Source: Bradyrhizobium amphicarpaeae
GTDB lineage: Bacteria; Pseudomonadota; Alphaproteobacteria; Rhizobiales; Xanthobacteraceae
Direction of reading: 5' to 3'
DNA length: 64,000 bases
NCBI RefSeq assembly: GCF_002266435.3
Contig: NZ_CP029426.2
Span: forward strand, 682,001-746,000
Shown: positions 26,335-35,232 of the stretch, piece by piece
Layout of the letters: every line of letters begins with the position of its first letter
Numbering within the stretch: the first letter of the stretch is position 1
Program-made: the position numbers and the translations under genes
Notes under the pieces: generated by a model
Seen by the model: the letters and a program-made list of their open reading frames with translations, nothing else
Database searches by the model: none
What the model was told of the DNA's origin: nothing

Positions 26335-26907
26335 TTAAAGTTTGCCCGAGAGCTCCTGCTCGGTCGGCAGCCGTCCGTCCGGCGTCAGATGATCGATCAC
26401 CTGCGGCAGATATTGGCTGAGGCCGTTGAGCAGTTCGTCGCGCGACAGGCCGCTCTGGGCGGACAGGCTTTCGATCTGGTCGGCGCCGAGTGCGTTGGCG
26501 AGATCGCCGGGTGCGATCGGCTTGTTCTGGCCCTTGCCAACCCAGGAATTCGCGGTGTCGCCGTGGCCGCCCTGCTGGAGCTGGTTGAGGAGGTCGCCAA
26601 GGCCGCCGCTCAGCACGGATCCGGCCGCGCCGCCCGCGAGCAGGCCGCCGAGCCCGCCTTTGAGCAGGCCTCCGAGACCGCCAAGACCGCCGCCGTCGGC
26701 GTTCACCGGCGGAGGGGCAGGCGTCGGCGACGGCTGCGGCGCCGTACCGGACTGGTTTGCGGTCATGTGCTTGAACGCCTTCCAGGCAAGCAGGCCGAGC
26801 AGCGCCATCGTCATCGGCGACATGCCGCCGGAGGATTTCTCGGAGCTCGGCGTAGAGGGGCCGCGCGGGCCGTTCTGCATGCCGTTGAGGACGTCGAGTA
26901 GACCCAT
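26335..26907 (-). CDS. YidB family protein (DUF937)
   Basis: 190 residues from ATG 26907. A Pro/Ser/Gly-rich N-terminal part with glycine repeats (GGGLGGLGGLLKGGLGG) precedes the DUF937 C-terminal domain: SWVGKGQNKPIAPGDLANALG and SRDELLNGLSQYLPQVIDHLTPDG. Function unknown. The frame remains open far upstream, but that sequence is antisense to the next gene. Confidence 0.88.
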   Translation of the reverse strand: MGLLDVLNGMQNGPRGPSTPSSEKSSGGMSPMTMALLGLLAWKAFKHMTANQSGTAPQPSPTPAPPPVNADGGGLGGLGGLLKGGLGGLLAGGAAGSVLSGGLGDLLNQLQQGGHGDTANSWVGKGQNKPIAPGDLANALGADQIESLSAQSGLSRDELLNGLSQYLPQVIDHLTPDGRLPTEQELSGKL

Positions 26908-27072
26908 GGTGCTCTCCTTTGGCGTCTCGTCCGGCGAGCGCTCGCCGCTGACTGCCCCCGGGGCGAAAACATATGGGGCGCTCATGACCGTTACAAGTCG
27001 GATGCGACGCGATTGGTTGCCGGCCTCCCCTCTGCTATCGAGGGCGGGTCGTTCAGGGAGCAAGGCGAGGTG

Positions 27073-28077
27073 ATGACGGATCGACCGATCGTGGTGGCCG
27101 GCGCGGGCGCCATCGGCTGTTTCGTCGGAGGCCAATTGGCCGCCTCGGGCCGCCGTGTCGCGCTGCTGGTGCGGCCGCGGGTGAAGACCGAGATCGAGCG
27201 GTTCGGCCTGCGGCTCACCGGCTTCGACGGTTCCGAGAAGAAGCTGGGTGCGGGCCAGCTCGCGCTGTCGGAGGATCCCGCGATCTTCCACAGCGCCGGC
27301 ATCGTGCTGGTCACCGTGAAGAGCGCCGACACCGCCGATGTCGCGGATCAGATCGCGCAGCACGCGCCTGAGGATGCCGTCATCGTCTCGCTCCAGAACG
27401 GTGTCGGCAATGTCGCGGTGCTGCGGGAGCGCCTTGGTAACCGCCGCGTGCTCGCCGGCATGGTGCCGTTCAACGTGATCGCGATGGGCGAGGGCCGTTT
27501 CCACCGCTCGACCTCCGGCGACATCCATATTGGAGAGGATGCCGGGAACACGGCCGCGGCGCTCTCGGTGGCCGGTCTCACGGTGCGCGCGAGCCGCGAC
27601 ATCGCCGGCGTGCAATGGGGCAAGCTGATTATCAATCTCAACAACGCGCTCAGCGCATTGTCCGACTTGCCGCTCGCCGCGCAACTGGCAAACCGCGACT
27701 GGCGCAGGCTGTTCGCCGATCAGATGGCCGAGGGGCTCGCTGTGCTGAAGGCCGCCGGCATCGCGCCGGTCTCGGCGACGCCGATTCCAATGAACTGGAC
27801 GCCGACGCTGCTGCGGCTGCCCGACGTGATCTTCAACGCGATCCTGGGGCGGACCATGAAGATCGATCCCGAGGCGCGCTCCTCGATGTGGCAGGATTTG
27901 AAACAGGGCCGCAAGACCGAGATCGACTATCTGCAAGGGGCGGTCATCGCGCTCGCCGAACAAAATCATGTCGAGGTGCCGCTGATGCGCCGCATTGTTG
28001 CGCTGATCAGGGAAGCCGAGGCGGCCGGCAACGGTCCGCCGCGTCTGACGCCGCAGCAGATCCGCGGCAGGACTTGA
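27073..28077 (+). CDS. 2-dehydropantoate 2-reductase-like protein
   Basis: 334 residues from ATG 27073. NADPH motif GAGAIGCFVGG, catalytic Lys in WGKLIINLNNALSAL, and the C-domain block SSMWQDLKQGRKTEIDYLQG match ketopantoate reductases. A second paralogue lies at 43440. Whether this one makes pantoate for CoA or acts on another 2-keto acid cannot be told; no other pantothenate genes are near. Confidence 0.88.
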   Translation: MTDRPIVVAGAGAIGCFVGGQLAASGRRVALLVRPRVKTEIERFGLRLTGFDGSEKKLGAGQLALSEDPAIFHSAGIVLVTVKSADTADVADQIAQHAPEDAVIVSLQNGVGNVAVLRERLGNRRVLAGMVPFNVIAMGEGRFHRSTSGDIHIGEDAGNTAAALSVAGLTVRASRDIAGVQWGKLIINLNNALSALSDLPLAAQLANRDWRRLFADQMAEGLAVLKAAGIAPVSATPIPMNWTPTLLRLPDVIFNAILGRTMKIDPEARSSMWQDLKQGRKTEIDYLQGAVIALAEQNHVEVPLMRRIVALIREAEAAGNGPPRLTPQQIRGRT

Positions 28078-28094
28078 GTAAGAGGAGATGTGCG

Positions 28095-28310
28095 ATGAGG
28101 CGTTGGCGAATGATGGGACTGGCGCTGACCGTGCTGTTAGGCGCATCGACACTCGCGCATGCCAGGCCGCCGACGGTCCAGACCTCTCCCGGCTATGACA
28201 GGCGACTGCAGGAGAGCCGGTCGCAATTGGGCGGCTCGCCGACAGTCACGGTGCCGGCGGATGTGCCGGTGGCCAAACCGAAACACGGCAAGAAGAAGTA
28301 CAAGAACTGA
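28095..28310 (+). CDS. Small exported protein of unknown function
   Basis: 71 residues. The signal peptide MRRWRMMGLALTVLLGASTLAHA is followed by a short polar mature part ending in a Lys-rich tail (KPKHGKKKYKN). GAGGAG lies upstream of ATG 28095, only 18 bp after the reductase stop. No domain recognised. Confidence 0.65.
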   Translation: MRRWRMMGLALTVLLGASTLAHARPPTVQTSPGYDRRLQESRSQLGGSPTVTVPADVPVAKPKHGKKKYKN

Positions 28311-28327
28311 GGCTCCAGGTCCCGCTC

Positions 28328-28415
28328 TAGGGTGGGCAAAGCGAAGCGTGCCCACCAACTCTCTCAATCATTGATGAATGGTCGGCACGGCGCTTTGCGC
28401 CTTTGCCCACCCTAC
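28328..28415. repeat. Palindromic repeat, family 2 copy
   Basis: TAGGGTGGGCAAAGCG at left, CGCCTTTGCCCACCCTA at right. Convergent-gene junction. Confidence 0.85.
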
Positions 28416-28432
28416 AGGTCAGTGCAAGAGAC

Positions 28433-29053
28433 TCAGCCCTTCTTCGCCGGCTTGCTCGGGGTCGGATTGAACAGCTTCTTCAGATCGTTCAAGCCTTCCG
28501 ACAGCCGCGGCCATTCGCACGAGAACGAGCCCTTGGCGCAGGGCGCGCCCTTCCGCTGGCCGATGGTCTGCTGCACCTTTGGCCGTTCGACCGGCATCGG
28601 CACGCGCTCGACGTCGGTTCGCAATGCGACCTGCTGGATTTGCCGCGCCTGTTGCTCCTGCTGCTCGCGCTGCTGACGCGCGGCAGCCTCGGCCGCTTCG
28701 TTGTTGCGGCGCTCCTTGGCGAGATAGGCGGTATAGGCTGCGTCGATCTTCTTCTGCTCCTCCGGCGTCGGATTGGGGCCGGCGATGTCGAAGGTGCGAT
28801 CCTGCAGGAAGTCGTAATAGGAATAGCCGCCGCCCGGCTTGCGGCGGCCGGCGAACTTGGCGTTGCAATCGGCGAGCGCGGCTGTCTTCTCGGATTTGGT
28901 CGCGGCTTTCTCGGCGGCGTCGGCGCATTCCTCGAAGTCGACGGGCGCGCGTTTCCACCATTGCGCCTGGGCATGCGCATGCGTCAGCAGAAGAAGCCCT
29001 GCTGCGGCAACGAGAAGCAGCGCCGCACGACGCAATGCAATCACGGACGACAT
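28433..29053 (-). CDS. Exported protein of unknown function
   Basis: 206 residues with a signal peptide (ALLLVAAAGLLLLTHAHAQA). The mature protein has a Cys pair (FEECADAAEKAA...ADCNAKF), a charged Glu/Gln/Arg-rich helix (about residues 112-140, coiled-coil-like) and a Lys/Pro tail. No known enzyme motif. Confidence 0.75.
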   Translation of the reverse strand: MSSVIALRRAALLLVAAAGLLLLTHAHAQAQWWKRAPVDFEECADAAEKAATKSEKTAALADCNAKFAGRRKPGGGYSYYDFLQDRTFDIAGPNPTPEEQKKIDAAYTAYLAKERRNNEAAEAAARQQREQQEQQARQIQQVALRTDVERVPMPVERPKVQQTIGQRKGAPCAKGSFSCEWPRLSEGLNDLKKLFNPTPSKPAKKG

Positions 29054-29285
29054 TCTACAAGAGCATTCCTTGCCAAACTCAACCCGAACTGAGTCGAGCC
29101 GGATTTTTGCCTCTTTATCGTCGGCTTGTCACCCGTGGAACCCGGGAATTTCATGGCTGGGATGCTGACATTTTGTGCTTGACGTGGCGCGGGAGTCACA
29201 GCGCCGCAGTCCGGCAAACTGCTACACTTCGACCTGCGAGCGCCTCACCTGAGGCGACGCCAAGAAGACGAAGTGGAAACGCCTG

Positions 29286-30803
29286 ATGCTGCTGCCCCTG
29301 TCCGACGTGCCGCGCTGGTACGCTGAACGCAAACCGCAAGGTACGATCGCGATCCGCCATGGGCAGGACACGCTGACATGGGACCAGCTCGAGCGCGGTG
29401 CCAACCGGCGCGCGCGGGCGTTCATGGCCAAGGGCGTCAAGCCTGGCGATTTCGTTGCGATCGGGTTGCCGAATGGCAATGCGTTCTTCGAGACCTCGTT
29501 CGCAGTTTGGAAGTGCGGGGCGACGCCGACCTCGCTGTCATGGCGGCTGCCGCGCGGCGAGGCCGCTGCCGTGCTCGACATTCTCAAGCCCGCGCTGGTG
29601 GTGGGCGGCGAGGCCGATTGGAACGCGCCGAACCGTCTGCCGGCGGATTTCGTTCCGGAAGGTTTTTCGGATGAGGCGCTCGATCCGCCGGTGGCGCGCT
29701 ACTGGAAGGCCATGACCTCCGGCGGCTCGACCGGCCGGCCGAAAGTGATCCTCGATCATCAGCCGGCGGTGACAGATACCGTGGCCGTGCCGCCGCTCAA
29801 TATCCCGATCGGGGTCTCGCTGCTCAATCCGGGGCCGCTCTATCACAATGCACCGTTCATCGTGTCGCATTACGCGCTGTTCACCGGCGGCCAGCTCACA
29901 GGCCTTGCCAAGTTCGACGCCGAGGAGACGTTGCGGCAGATCGAACGCGAGCGCGTGCAATGGATCAATTTCGTCCCGACCATGATGCACCGGATCTGGG
30001 CGCTGCCCGAGCAGGTGCGCAACGCCTATGATCTGTCGAGCCTGCAGACCGTGTTTCACATGGCCGCTCCGATGCCGCCCTGGCTGAAGGAGAACTGGAT
30101 CGCCTGGCTCGGCCCGGAGCGGATCTGGGAGCTCTATGGCGGCACCGAGCGGCAGGGCGCCTGCATCATCTCCGGCACGGAATGGCTGACGCACAGGGGC
30201 TCCGTCGGCAAGATCGGCGACATGGCGAAGCTTCGCATCATCGGCGAGGACGGCAGCGACGTTGCGCCGGGCGAGACCGGCGAGATCTATTTCCTCAACA
30301 ATGACGGCAGGGACGCCACTTATCACTATCTCGGCGCCGAGCCGAAGCGGCGCAGCGACGGCTGGGAATCGCTCGGCGATATCGGCCGTCTGGACGCGGA
30401 AGGCTATCTCTATCTCGGCGACCGTCTTGCCGACATGGTGCTGCGCGGCGGCGCCAACATCTATCCGGCCGAGGTCGAGGCTGCGGTCTCCGAGTGTCCG
30501 GGCGTGCGCTCCTGCGTGGTGGTGGGATTGCCCGACCCGGAGCTCGGCCAGCGCGTGCACGCCATCATCGAGCCGGAGGCCGACAGCGATGGCCAGGCGA
30601 TCGCCGACGGCATGGCGGAGTTCTTGAAGGACAGGCTCAGCCGTTACAAGCACCCTGAAAGCTTCGAGTTCGTCGGCGCCCCGCCGCGCGATGATTCCGG
30701 AAAAGTCCGCCGCACCCTGTTGCGCGACGAGCGCGCAGCGTGGATGAAGGAAGGGCGCGCCTTCCGGATATGGCCGGCGAAGGCGCGGGCGCAGGCCGAT
30801 TGA
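29286..30803 (+). CDS. AMP-dependent acyl-CoA ligase
   Basis: 505 residues. The AMP-binding P-loop is TSGGSTGRPKVILDH. The later motif ELYGGTERQGA and the ADP-forming hinge YLGDRLADMVLRGGANIYPAEVE confirm the ANL superfamily. It adenylates an unknown carboxylate and forms a CoA thioester. It heads a plus-strand group with an RraA-like aldolase (21 bp on), a cupin and a Bug receptor, suggesting uptake and breakdown of a carboxylic acid. Confidence 0.9.
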   Translation: MLLPLSDVPRWYAERKPQGTIAIRHGQDTLTWDQLERGANRRARAFMAKGVKPGDFVAIGLPNGNAFFETSFAVWKCGATPTSLSWRLPRGEAAAVLDILKPALVVGGEADWNAPNRLPADFVPEGFSDEALDPPVARYWKAMTSGGSTGRPKVILDHQPAVTDTVAVPPLNIPIGVSLLNPGPLYHNAPFIVSHYALFTGGQLTGLAKFDAEETLRQIERERVQWINFVPTMMHRIWALPEQVRNAYDLSSLQTVFHMAAPMPPWLKENWIAWLGPERIWELYGGTERQGACIISGTEWLTHRGSVGKIGDMAKLRIIGEDGSDVAPGETGEIYFLNNDGRDATYHYLGAEPKRRSDGWESLGDIGRLDAEGYLYLGDRLADMVLRGGANIYPAEVEAAVSECPGVRSCVVVGLPDPELGQRVHAIIEPEADSDGQAIADGMAEFLKDRLSRYKHPESFEFVGAPPRDDSGKVRRTLLRDERAAWMKEGRAFRIWPAKARAQAD

Positions 30804-30824
30804 TTGACGGAAGGAATCCAGGAC

Positions 30825-31463
30825 ATGACGATCACCATCGCAGCCAACAGCGTGCCCAAGCCGCCGGCCGGGATCATCGAAGGCTTTCGCGGGGCGCCGA
30901 CCTCGGTCATTTCAGACAATCTCGCCCGGCTCCCCGGCGCGGTCGGGCTGAAGCCGTATCATCGCGGGGCCAAGCTGGTGGGCACGGCCTTCACCGTGCG
31001 CACCCGTCCCGGCGACAATCTCGCCATCCACCGCGCGCTCGAGCTGGTCGGGCCCGGCGACGTCATCGTGGTCGACGGCGGTGGTGACGAGACGCGCGCG
31101 CTGGTCGGCGAGATCATGAAGAACATTGCACAATGGCGCAAAGCCGAAGGCTATGTGATCGACGGCGCGATCCGCGATGTCGCGGCGTTCGCAGGCGACG
31201 ACTTTCCATGTTACGCCCGCGCCGTGATCCACCGCGGCCCCTACAAGAACGGGCCCGGCGAGATCAACGTGCCCGTCACGATCGGCGGCAGCGTGATCTC
31301 GCCCGGCGACATCGTCGTCGGCGACGAGGATGGCGTGGTGTCGTTTCCCGCCGCGGGCGCGGCTGCGCTGCTGGAAGCCGTGCGCGCCCAGGTCGCTCGC
31401 GAGGAGGAGACCATGAAGGCGATCCGCGAGGGCCGCTATCAGGGCTCCTACGGCAAATCCTGA
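30825..31463 (+). CDS. RraA-like aldolase/dimethylmenaquinone methyltransferase fold protein
   Basis: 212 residues from ATG 30825 (GGAA upstream). It matches the RraA/HMG aldolase fold: SVISDNLARLPGAVG, VVDGGGDETRALVGE and the conserved VIDGAIRDVAAF with the Arg-Asp pair that binds substrate in 4-carboxy-4-hydroxy-2-oxoadipate aldolases. Likely a metal-dependent retro-aldol or decarboxylation of a keto acid, rather than RNase E control (inference). Part of the ligase operon. Confidence 0.85.
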   Translation: MTITIAANSVPKPPAGIIEGFRGAPTSVISDNLARLPGAVGLKPYHRGAKLVGTAFTVRTRPGDNLAIHRALELVGPGDVIVVDGGGDETRALVGEIMKNIAQWRKAEGYVIDGAIRDVAAFAGDDFPCYARAVIHRGPYKNGPGEINVPVTIGGSVISPGDIVVGDEDGVVSFPAAGAAALLEAVRAQVAREEETMKAIREGRYQGSYGKS

Positions 31464-31488
31464 TCACAAGAGCAAAAGGGAGGACGGC

Positions 31489-31860
31489 GTGAGCCAGAAG
31501 GAAGAATTCCACAATATCGACGATCCCAGCGACGGGCTGTTCCGTGAGCTCGCGGCGGGGGTGACCACGCGCATCTTCTCCGGCGAGCAGGCGATGCTGT
31601 CGGTGGTGACGCTGGCCCCGCATGCGCAGGGCACGCTGCACCATCATCCCGAGGAGCAATGGGGCGTGCTGCTCGACGGCTCCGCCATCCGCGTCCAGGG
31701 CGATGAGGAGATTGCGGTGAAGAAGGGCGATTTCTGGCGCACCCCGGGCAATGTGCCGCACACCATGCGCGCCGGCCCTGACGGCGCCCGGGTGCTGGAC
31801 ATCTTCAGTCCGCCTCGGCCAGAATACAAGAAAGCGGGATCGGGCTTCGGCACGACCTGA
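31489..31860 (+). CDS. Cupin domain protein
   Basis: 123 residues from GTG 31489 with AGGGAGG upstream. Single cupin barrel with metal ligands in HHHPEEQWGVLLDG (His cluster and Glu) and NVPHTMRAGPDGARVLDIF. May be a small dioxygenase, isomerase or sensor; the reaction is unknown. Co-directional with the ligase and aldolase. Confidence 0.85.
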   Translation: MSQKEEFHNIDDPSDGLFRELAAGVTTRIFSGEQAMLSVVTLAPHAQGTLHHHPEEQWGVLLDGSAIRVQGDEEIAVKKGDFWRTPGNVPHTMRAGPDGARVLDIFSPPRPEYKKAGSGFGTT

Positions 31861-31909
31861 AGCGCTTAAAAGCAAAAAGCAAAGCGCAAAATAAAACAGG
31901 GAGGGGACC

Positions 31910-32866
31910 ATGACGATCACACGACGGGCGCTGCTGGCCGCACCGGCCATTCTCGCATTGACGCCGGCAAACGCGCAGGCCGGCAAGATCACGCTGGTGG
32001 TGCCGTTTCCGCCGGGCGGCTCGACCGACGCGATGGCGCGGCTGCTGCAGGCCAGCCTGCAAACCAAACTCAACCGCATCGTCGTGGTCGAGAACAAGTC
32101 TGGTGCAGCCGGCGCGCTCGGCGCGGCGCAGGTCGCCAAGAGCCCGGCGGACGGCACCTCGTTCCTGGTCACCTTCGATTCCCACGCGGTGATTCCGTCG
32201 ATCCTCGACAAGCCGCCGGTCGACGTCGAGCGCGAGCTGATGCCGGTGCTGCTGATCGGCACCGCGCCCTATGTGATCGCCGCCGGCGCCGGCCGCCCTT
32301 ACAAGAGCTTCGCCGACGTGGTGGCGGCCTGCAAGGCGACGCCGGGCGCGGTGAAATATGCTTCCGTCGGCATCGGCACGCTCGGCCATCTCGCCATGAC
32401 CGTGCTCGGCAGCAAGGCCGGCGTCGAGATCATGCACGTGCCCTATCGCGGCGGCGGGCCTGCCATGAACGACGTGCTCGGCGGCCATGTCGATCTCATC
32501 GCGGGATCGGCGGCGCTGGTCGCCGCCCAGCTCGGCACCAACATGCTGCATCCGATCCTGCAGCTCGGCCGCGAGCGATTGCCGGCCCTGCCTGATACGC
32601 AGACCGCGATCGAGGCGGGCTTTCCGGATTTCGAGACGCTGGCCTGGTGGGGCATCTTCGCGCCCGCAGGCACGCCGCCCGATGTCGTCGCAGCCTTCGC
32701 GGCGGCGTCCAAGGAGATCCTCAGCGAGCCCGCGACCGCCGCCCAGCTCAAGGATACCCAGCAGATGACGCTGCTGCTCCAGGACGGCGCAGCCTTCAAG
32801 ACCTTCTTCGACAAGCAGGTCGCCACTTGGGGCAAGGTGGTGAAGGACAACAATATCAGGGCGTGA
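31910..32866 (+). CDS. Bug/TctC family periplasmic solute receptor
   Basis: 318 residues. A twin-arginine-like signal (TRRALLAAPAILALTPANAQA) is followed by the TctC/Bug signature ITLVVPFPPGGSTDAMARLL and VPYRGGGPAMNDVLGGHVDLI. It binds a carboxylate. No tctA/tctB membrane genes are in the window, so it may work with a distant transporter or as a sensor, as many Bug proteins in this family do. GGGAGGGG precedes the ATG. Confidence 0.9.
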   Translation: MTITRRALLAAPAILALTPANAQAGKITLVVPFPPGGSTDAMARLLQASLQTKLNRIVVVENKSGAAGALGAAQVAKSPADGTSFLVTFDSHAVIPSILDKPPVDVERELMPVLLIGTAPYVIAAGAGRPYKSFADVVAACKATPGAVKYASVGIGTLGHLAMTVLGSKAGVEIMHVPYRGGGPAMNDVLGGHVDLIAGSAALVAAQLGTNMLHPILQLGRERLPALPDTQTAIEAGFPDFETLAWWGIFAPAGTPPDVVAAFAAASKEILSEPATAAQLKDTQQMTLLLQDGAAFKTFFDKQVATWGKVVKDNNIRA

Positions 32867-32968
32867 CGGGCCCGCCGACGGCTGCATTGATCGCGGCGAG
32901 GGCTTCCGATTCCGCCCCCGCTTTGATATGAACACCTCCAGGCAACCCGCCTCGCTGGCGGGTTCCGC

Positions 32969-33045
<77 letters not shown>

Positions 33046-33170
33046 TTTTGTCATCGGTAACGGCCGCCATTGGCAGGCCCTCCGGCGCAGGAATTGCTAG
33101 AAGCAACAGACTTCCTTCCTGGCCTCGCCGGCCTGTCGGCCGCGCCTCACTGCCTCATCCGGAGACGACA

Positions 33171-34310
33171 ATGCCTTTCGACTTGATCCTGCGCGGCGGA
33201 CGCGTCGTCGACCCGTCCCAGAAGCTCGATGCCGTGACCGATGTCGCCTTTGCCGGCGGCAAGGTCGCTGCGGTCGGCAGCGGGCTCAAGGCCGATCCGG
33301 GCACTGACGTGCGCGACGTCTCGCAGTTCATCGTGACGCCTGGACTGATCGATCTCCACACCCATGTCTATTGGGGCGGCACTTCGCTCGGCATCGACGC
33401 CGAGGAATTCTGCCGGCTCTCCGGCGTCACCACCGCGGTCGACACCGGCAGCGCGGGCCCCGGCAATTTCGCCGGCTTTCGCAAGCATGTGATCGAGCCG
33501 AGCCAGGTCCGCATCCTCGCTTATCTGCACGTCTCGCATGCCGGCATCTTCGGTTTCTCGCACCGGATCATGGTCGGCGAGAGCGAGGAACTGCGGCTGA
33601 TGAATCCGATCGAGGCCGCGAAGGTGGCCGATGCCAACCGCGACCTCATCGTCGGCATCAAGGTGCGCGTCGGCTTGCACTCCTCGGGCACGTCGGGCGC
33701 CGTCCCGCTCGACATCGCGCTGGAGGTCGCCAACGAGGTCGGCATGCCCTTGATGGCGCATATCGACCATCCGCCGCCGAGCTATGAGGAGGTGCTGGCG
33801 CGTCTGCGTCCCGGTGACGTGCTCACCCATGCATTCCGCCCCTTCCCGAACACGCCGGCAACCGCGCAGGGCACGGTGAAGAAGGCGGTGCTGGACGCGC
33901 GCGAGCGCGGCGTGCTGTTCGACATCGGCCACGGCAAGGGCTCGTTCGCCTTCAAGACCGCGCGCGCGATGCTCGCCAACGGCTTCTATCCGGACACCAT
34001 CTCGTCCGACATCCATCAGCTCTGCATCGACGGCCCGGCCTACGACCAGGTCACGACCATGTCGAAGTTCCTGTGCATGGGCATGGAGCTGTCCGACGTG
34101 ATCGCGGCCTCGACCGTGAACGCGGCGATGGCGCTGCGCCGCCCCGAGCTCGGCAGCCTCAAGCCCGGCAGCGTCGGCGACGCCACGCTTGTTACGGTGA
34201 AGCAGGGCCAGTTCGACTATGAGGACGTCGTCGGCGAGCACCTGACCGGCGACCGCAAGATCGTCTCGGAAGGCGTCGTCATCGGCGGCCGCTGGTGGCA
34301 TCCGAACTGA
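33171..34310 (+). CDS. Amidohydrolase/deacetylase family metalloenzyme
   Basis: 379 residues from ATG 33171 (GGAG upstream). Amidohydrolase superfamily: the beta-sandwich start LILRGGRVVDPSQKLD, metal motif LIDLHTHVYWG, further His in MAHIDHPPPSYEEVL, and SSDIHQLCIDG near the C-terminal metal/substrate site. Family members deacetylate N-acyl amino acids or hydrolyse cyclic amides. The substrate is not known. The position after the cupin/receptor group suggests a link, though the tRNA lies between. Confidence 0.88.
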   Translation: MPFDLILRGGRVVDPSQKLDAVTDVAFAGGKVAAVGSGLKADPGTDVRDVSQFIVTPGLIDLHTHVYWGGTSLGIDAEEFCRLSGVTTAVDTGSAGPGNFAGFRKHVIEPSQVRILAYLHVSHAGIFGFSHRIMVGESEELRLMNPIEAAKVADANRDLIVGIKVRVGLHSSGTSGAVPLDIALEVANEVGMPLMAHIDHPPPSYEEVLARLRPGDVLTHAFRPFPNTPATAQGTVKKAVLDARERGVLFDIGHGKGSFAFKTARAMLANGFYPDTISSDIHQLCIDGPAYDQVTTMSKFLCMGMELSDVIAASTVNAAMALRRPELGSLKPGSVGDATLVTVKQGQFDYEDVVGEHLTGDRKIVSEGVVIGGRWWHPN

Positions 34311-34346
34311 CGACTGGCCGGAATTAGTGACGCGCGGGACACACGC

Positions 34347-35072
34347 TCAGTCGCGTCCTGCCTCCATGATGGCTTTGGCGAGCCGCGCCGGATCGGAGAA
34401 GCAGAGCTCGTGGCTTCCGGATACCTGAACAAGGCGGAAAAGGCCGAGCTTCTCCGACAACCGCGGATGCCAGGGATGGCTGTGCGGCATTGCGATGTCC
34501 TCTGTGCAGTTGATGTAGGATTTGGCCAGCGGCATCTCCGCCGGATTGGTCTTGAGCGTGATCTTGTCGGTGAAGGTCGCCATCGGATGCGGATTGAGGA
34601 TGTTATAGGCGCGCTGCGCCGTTTCCAGATCTGCATCGTTGATGAAAGCTTCCCGCCAGACCGGGAACGGCAGCACCACTGAGCCGTCGCCGCGTTCGGC
34701 CGCGATGGTGTCGAACAGTCCGATATAGTGCGGCGGCACCATGTCGTTGAGGCATTCGCCATTGTTGGGCACGAAGGCATTCCAGTAGACCAGGCGGCGG
34801 ATACGCTCCGGCGCGAGGTCGGCAACGCCCGTAATGATCATGCCGCCATAGGAATGGCCGAGCAGGATGACGTCCTTCAGATTATTTTCGGCAAGATAGT
34901 CGGCGATCGACTGAATCGCTTCCTTCAGTCCCGTCGTCTTGGCATCGCCCGGGCGGTTGCCCTTGATCGTAGGCGTGTAGACTTGGTGCCCGGCGGCACG
35001 GATCGGTGCCGCGACAGGCTCGAACTCGGCACCGGTGTGCCATGCCCCGTGAACGAGAACGTAGGTCGACAT
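34347..35072 (-). CDS. Alpha/beta fold hydrolase (esterase/hydroxynitrile lyase type)
   Basis: 241 residues from ATG 35072 (AGGAGGGG upstream). It opens YVLVHGAWHTGAEF, has the nucleophile elbow GHSYGGM and a C-terminal catalytic His in VSGSHELCFSDP. This resembles the small methylesterase/salicylic-acid-binding esterase group. Substrate unknown. It is divergent from an AraC regulator, a likely controller. Confidence 0.9.
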   Translation of the reverse strand: MSTYVLVHGAWHTGAEFEPVAAPIRAAGHQVYTPTIKGNRPGDAKTTGLKEAIQSIADYLAENNLKDVILLGHSYGGMIITGVADLAPERIRRLVYWNAFVPNNGECLNDMVPPHYIGLFDTIAAERGDGSVVLPFPVWREAFINDADLETAQRAYNILNPHPMATFTDKITLKTNPAEMPLAKSYINCTEDIAMPHSHPWHPRLSEKLGLFRLVQVSGSHELCFSDPARLAKAIMEAGRD

Positions 35073-35169
35073 GTTGTGGCCCCTCCTGAGGGTGTGGTTA
35101 GATCGACAGAGGTAGGCCCCCTTGCGGCTCGCGCGAGGCACGCAGCGGACAATTCTTGTTGTACGAAGT

Positions 35170-35232
35170 GTGAACCGGCTGGTTATTTGCCGCTTGGCTG
35201 GAAGTGAACCGGATTGGTCTCGGAGTGAACCG
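35170..35232. promoter_or_regulatory. Direct repeats GTGAACCG upstream of araC-type gene
   Basis: GTGAACCGG at 35170-35178 and 35204-35212, and GTGAACCG at 35225-35232, run in the same direction with spacings of 34 and 21 bp. AraC proteins typically bind such direct repeats; the last copy abuts the regulator's ATG, suggesting autoregulation. Inference only. Confidence 0.5.

Noticed and set aside
26335..28152. 605-residue frame containing the YidB gene
   Set aside because: Only the last 190 residues look like protein; the rest is antisense to the ketopantoate-reductase-like gene. ATG 26907 is the real start.
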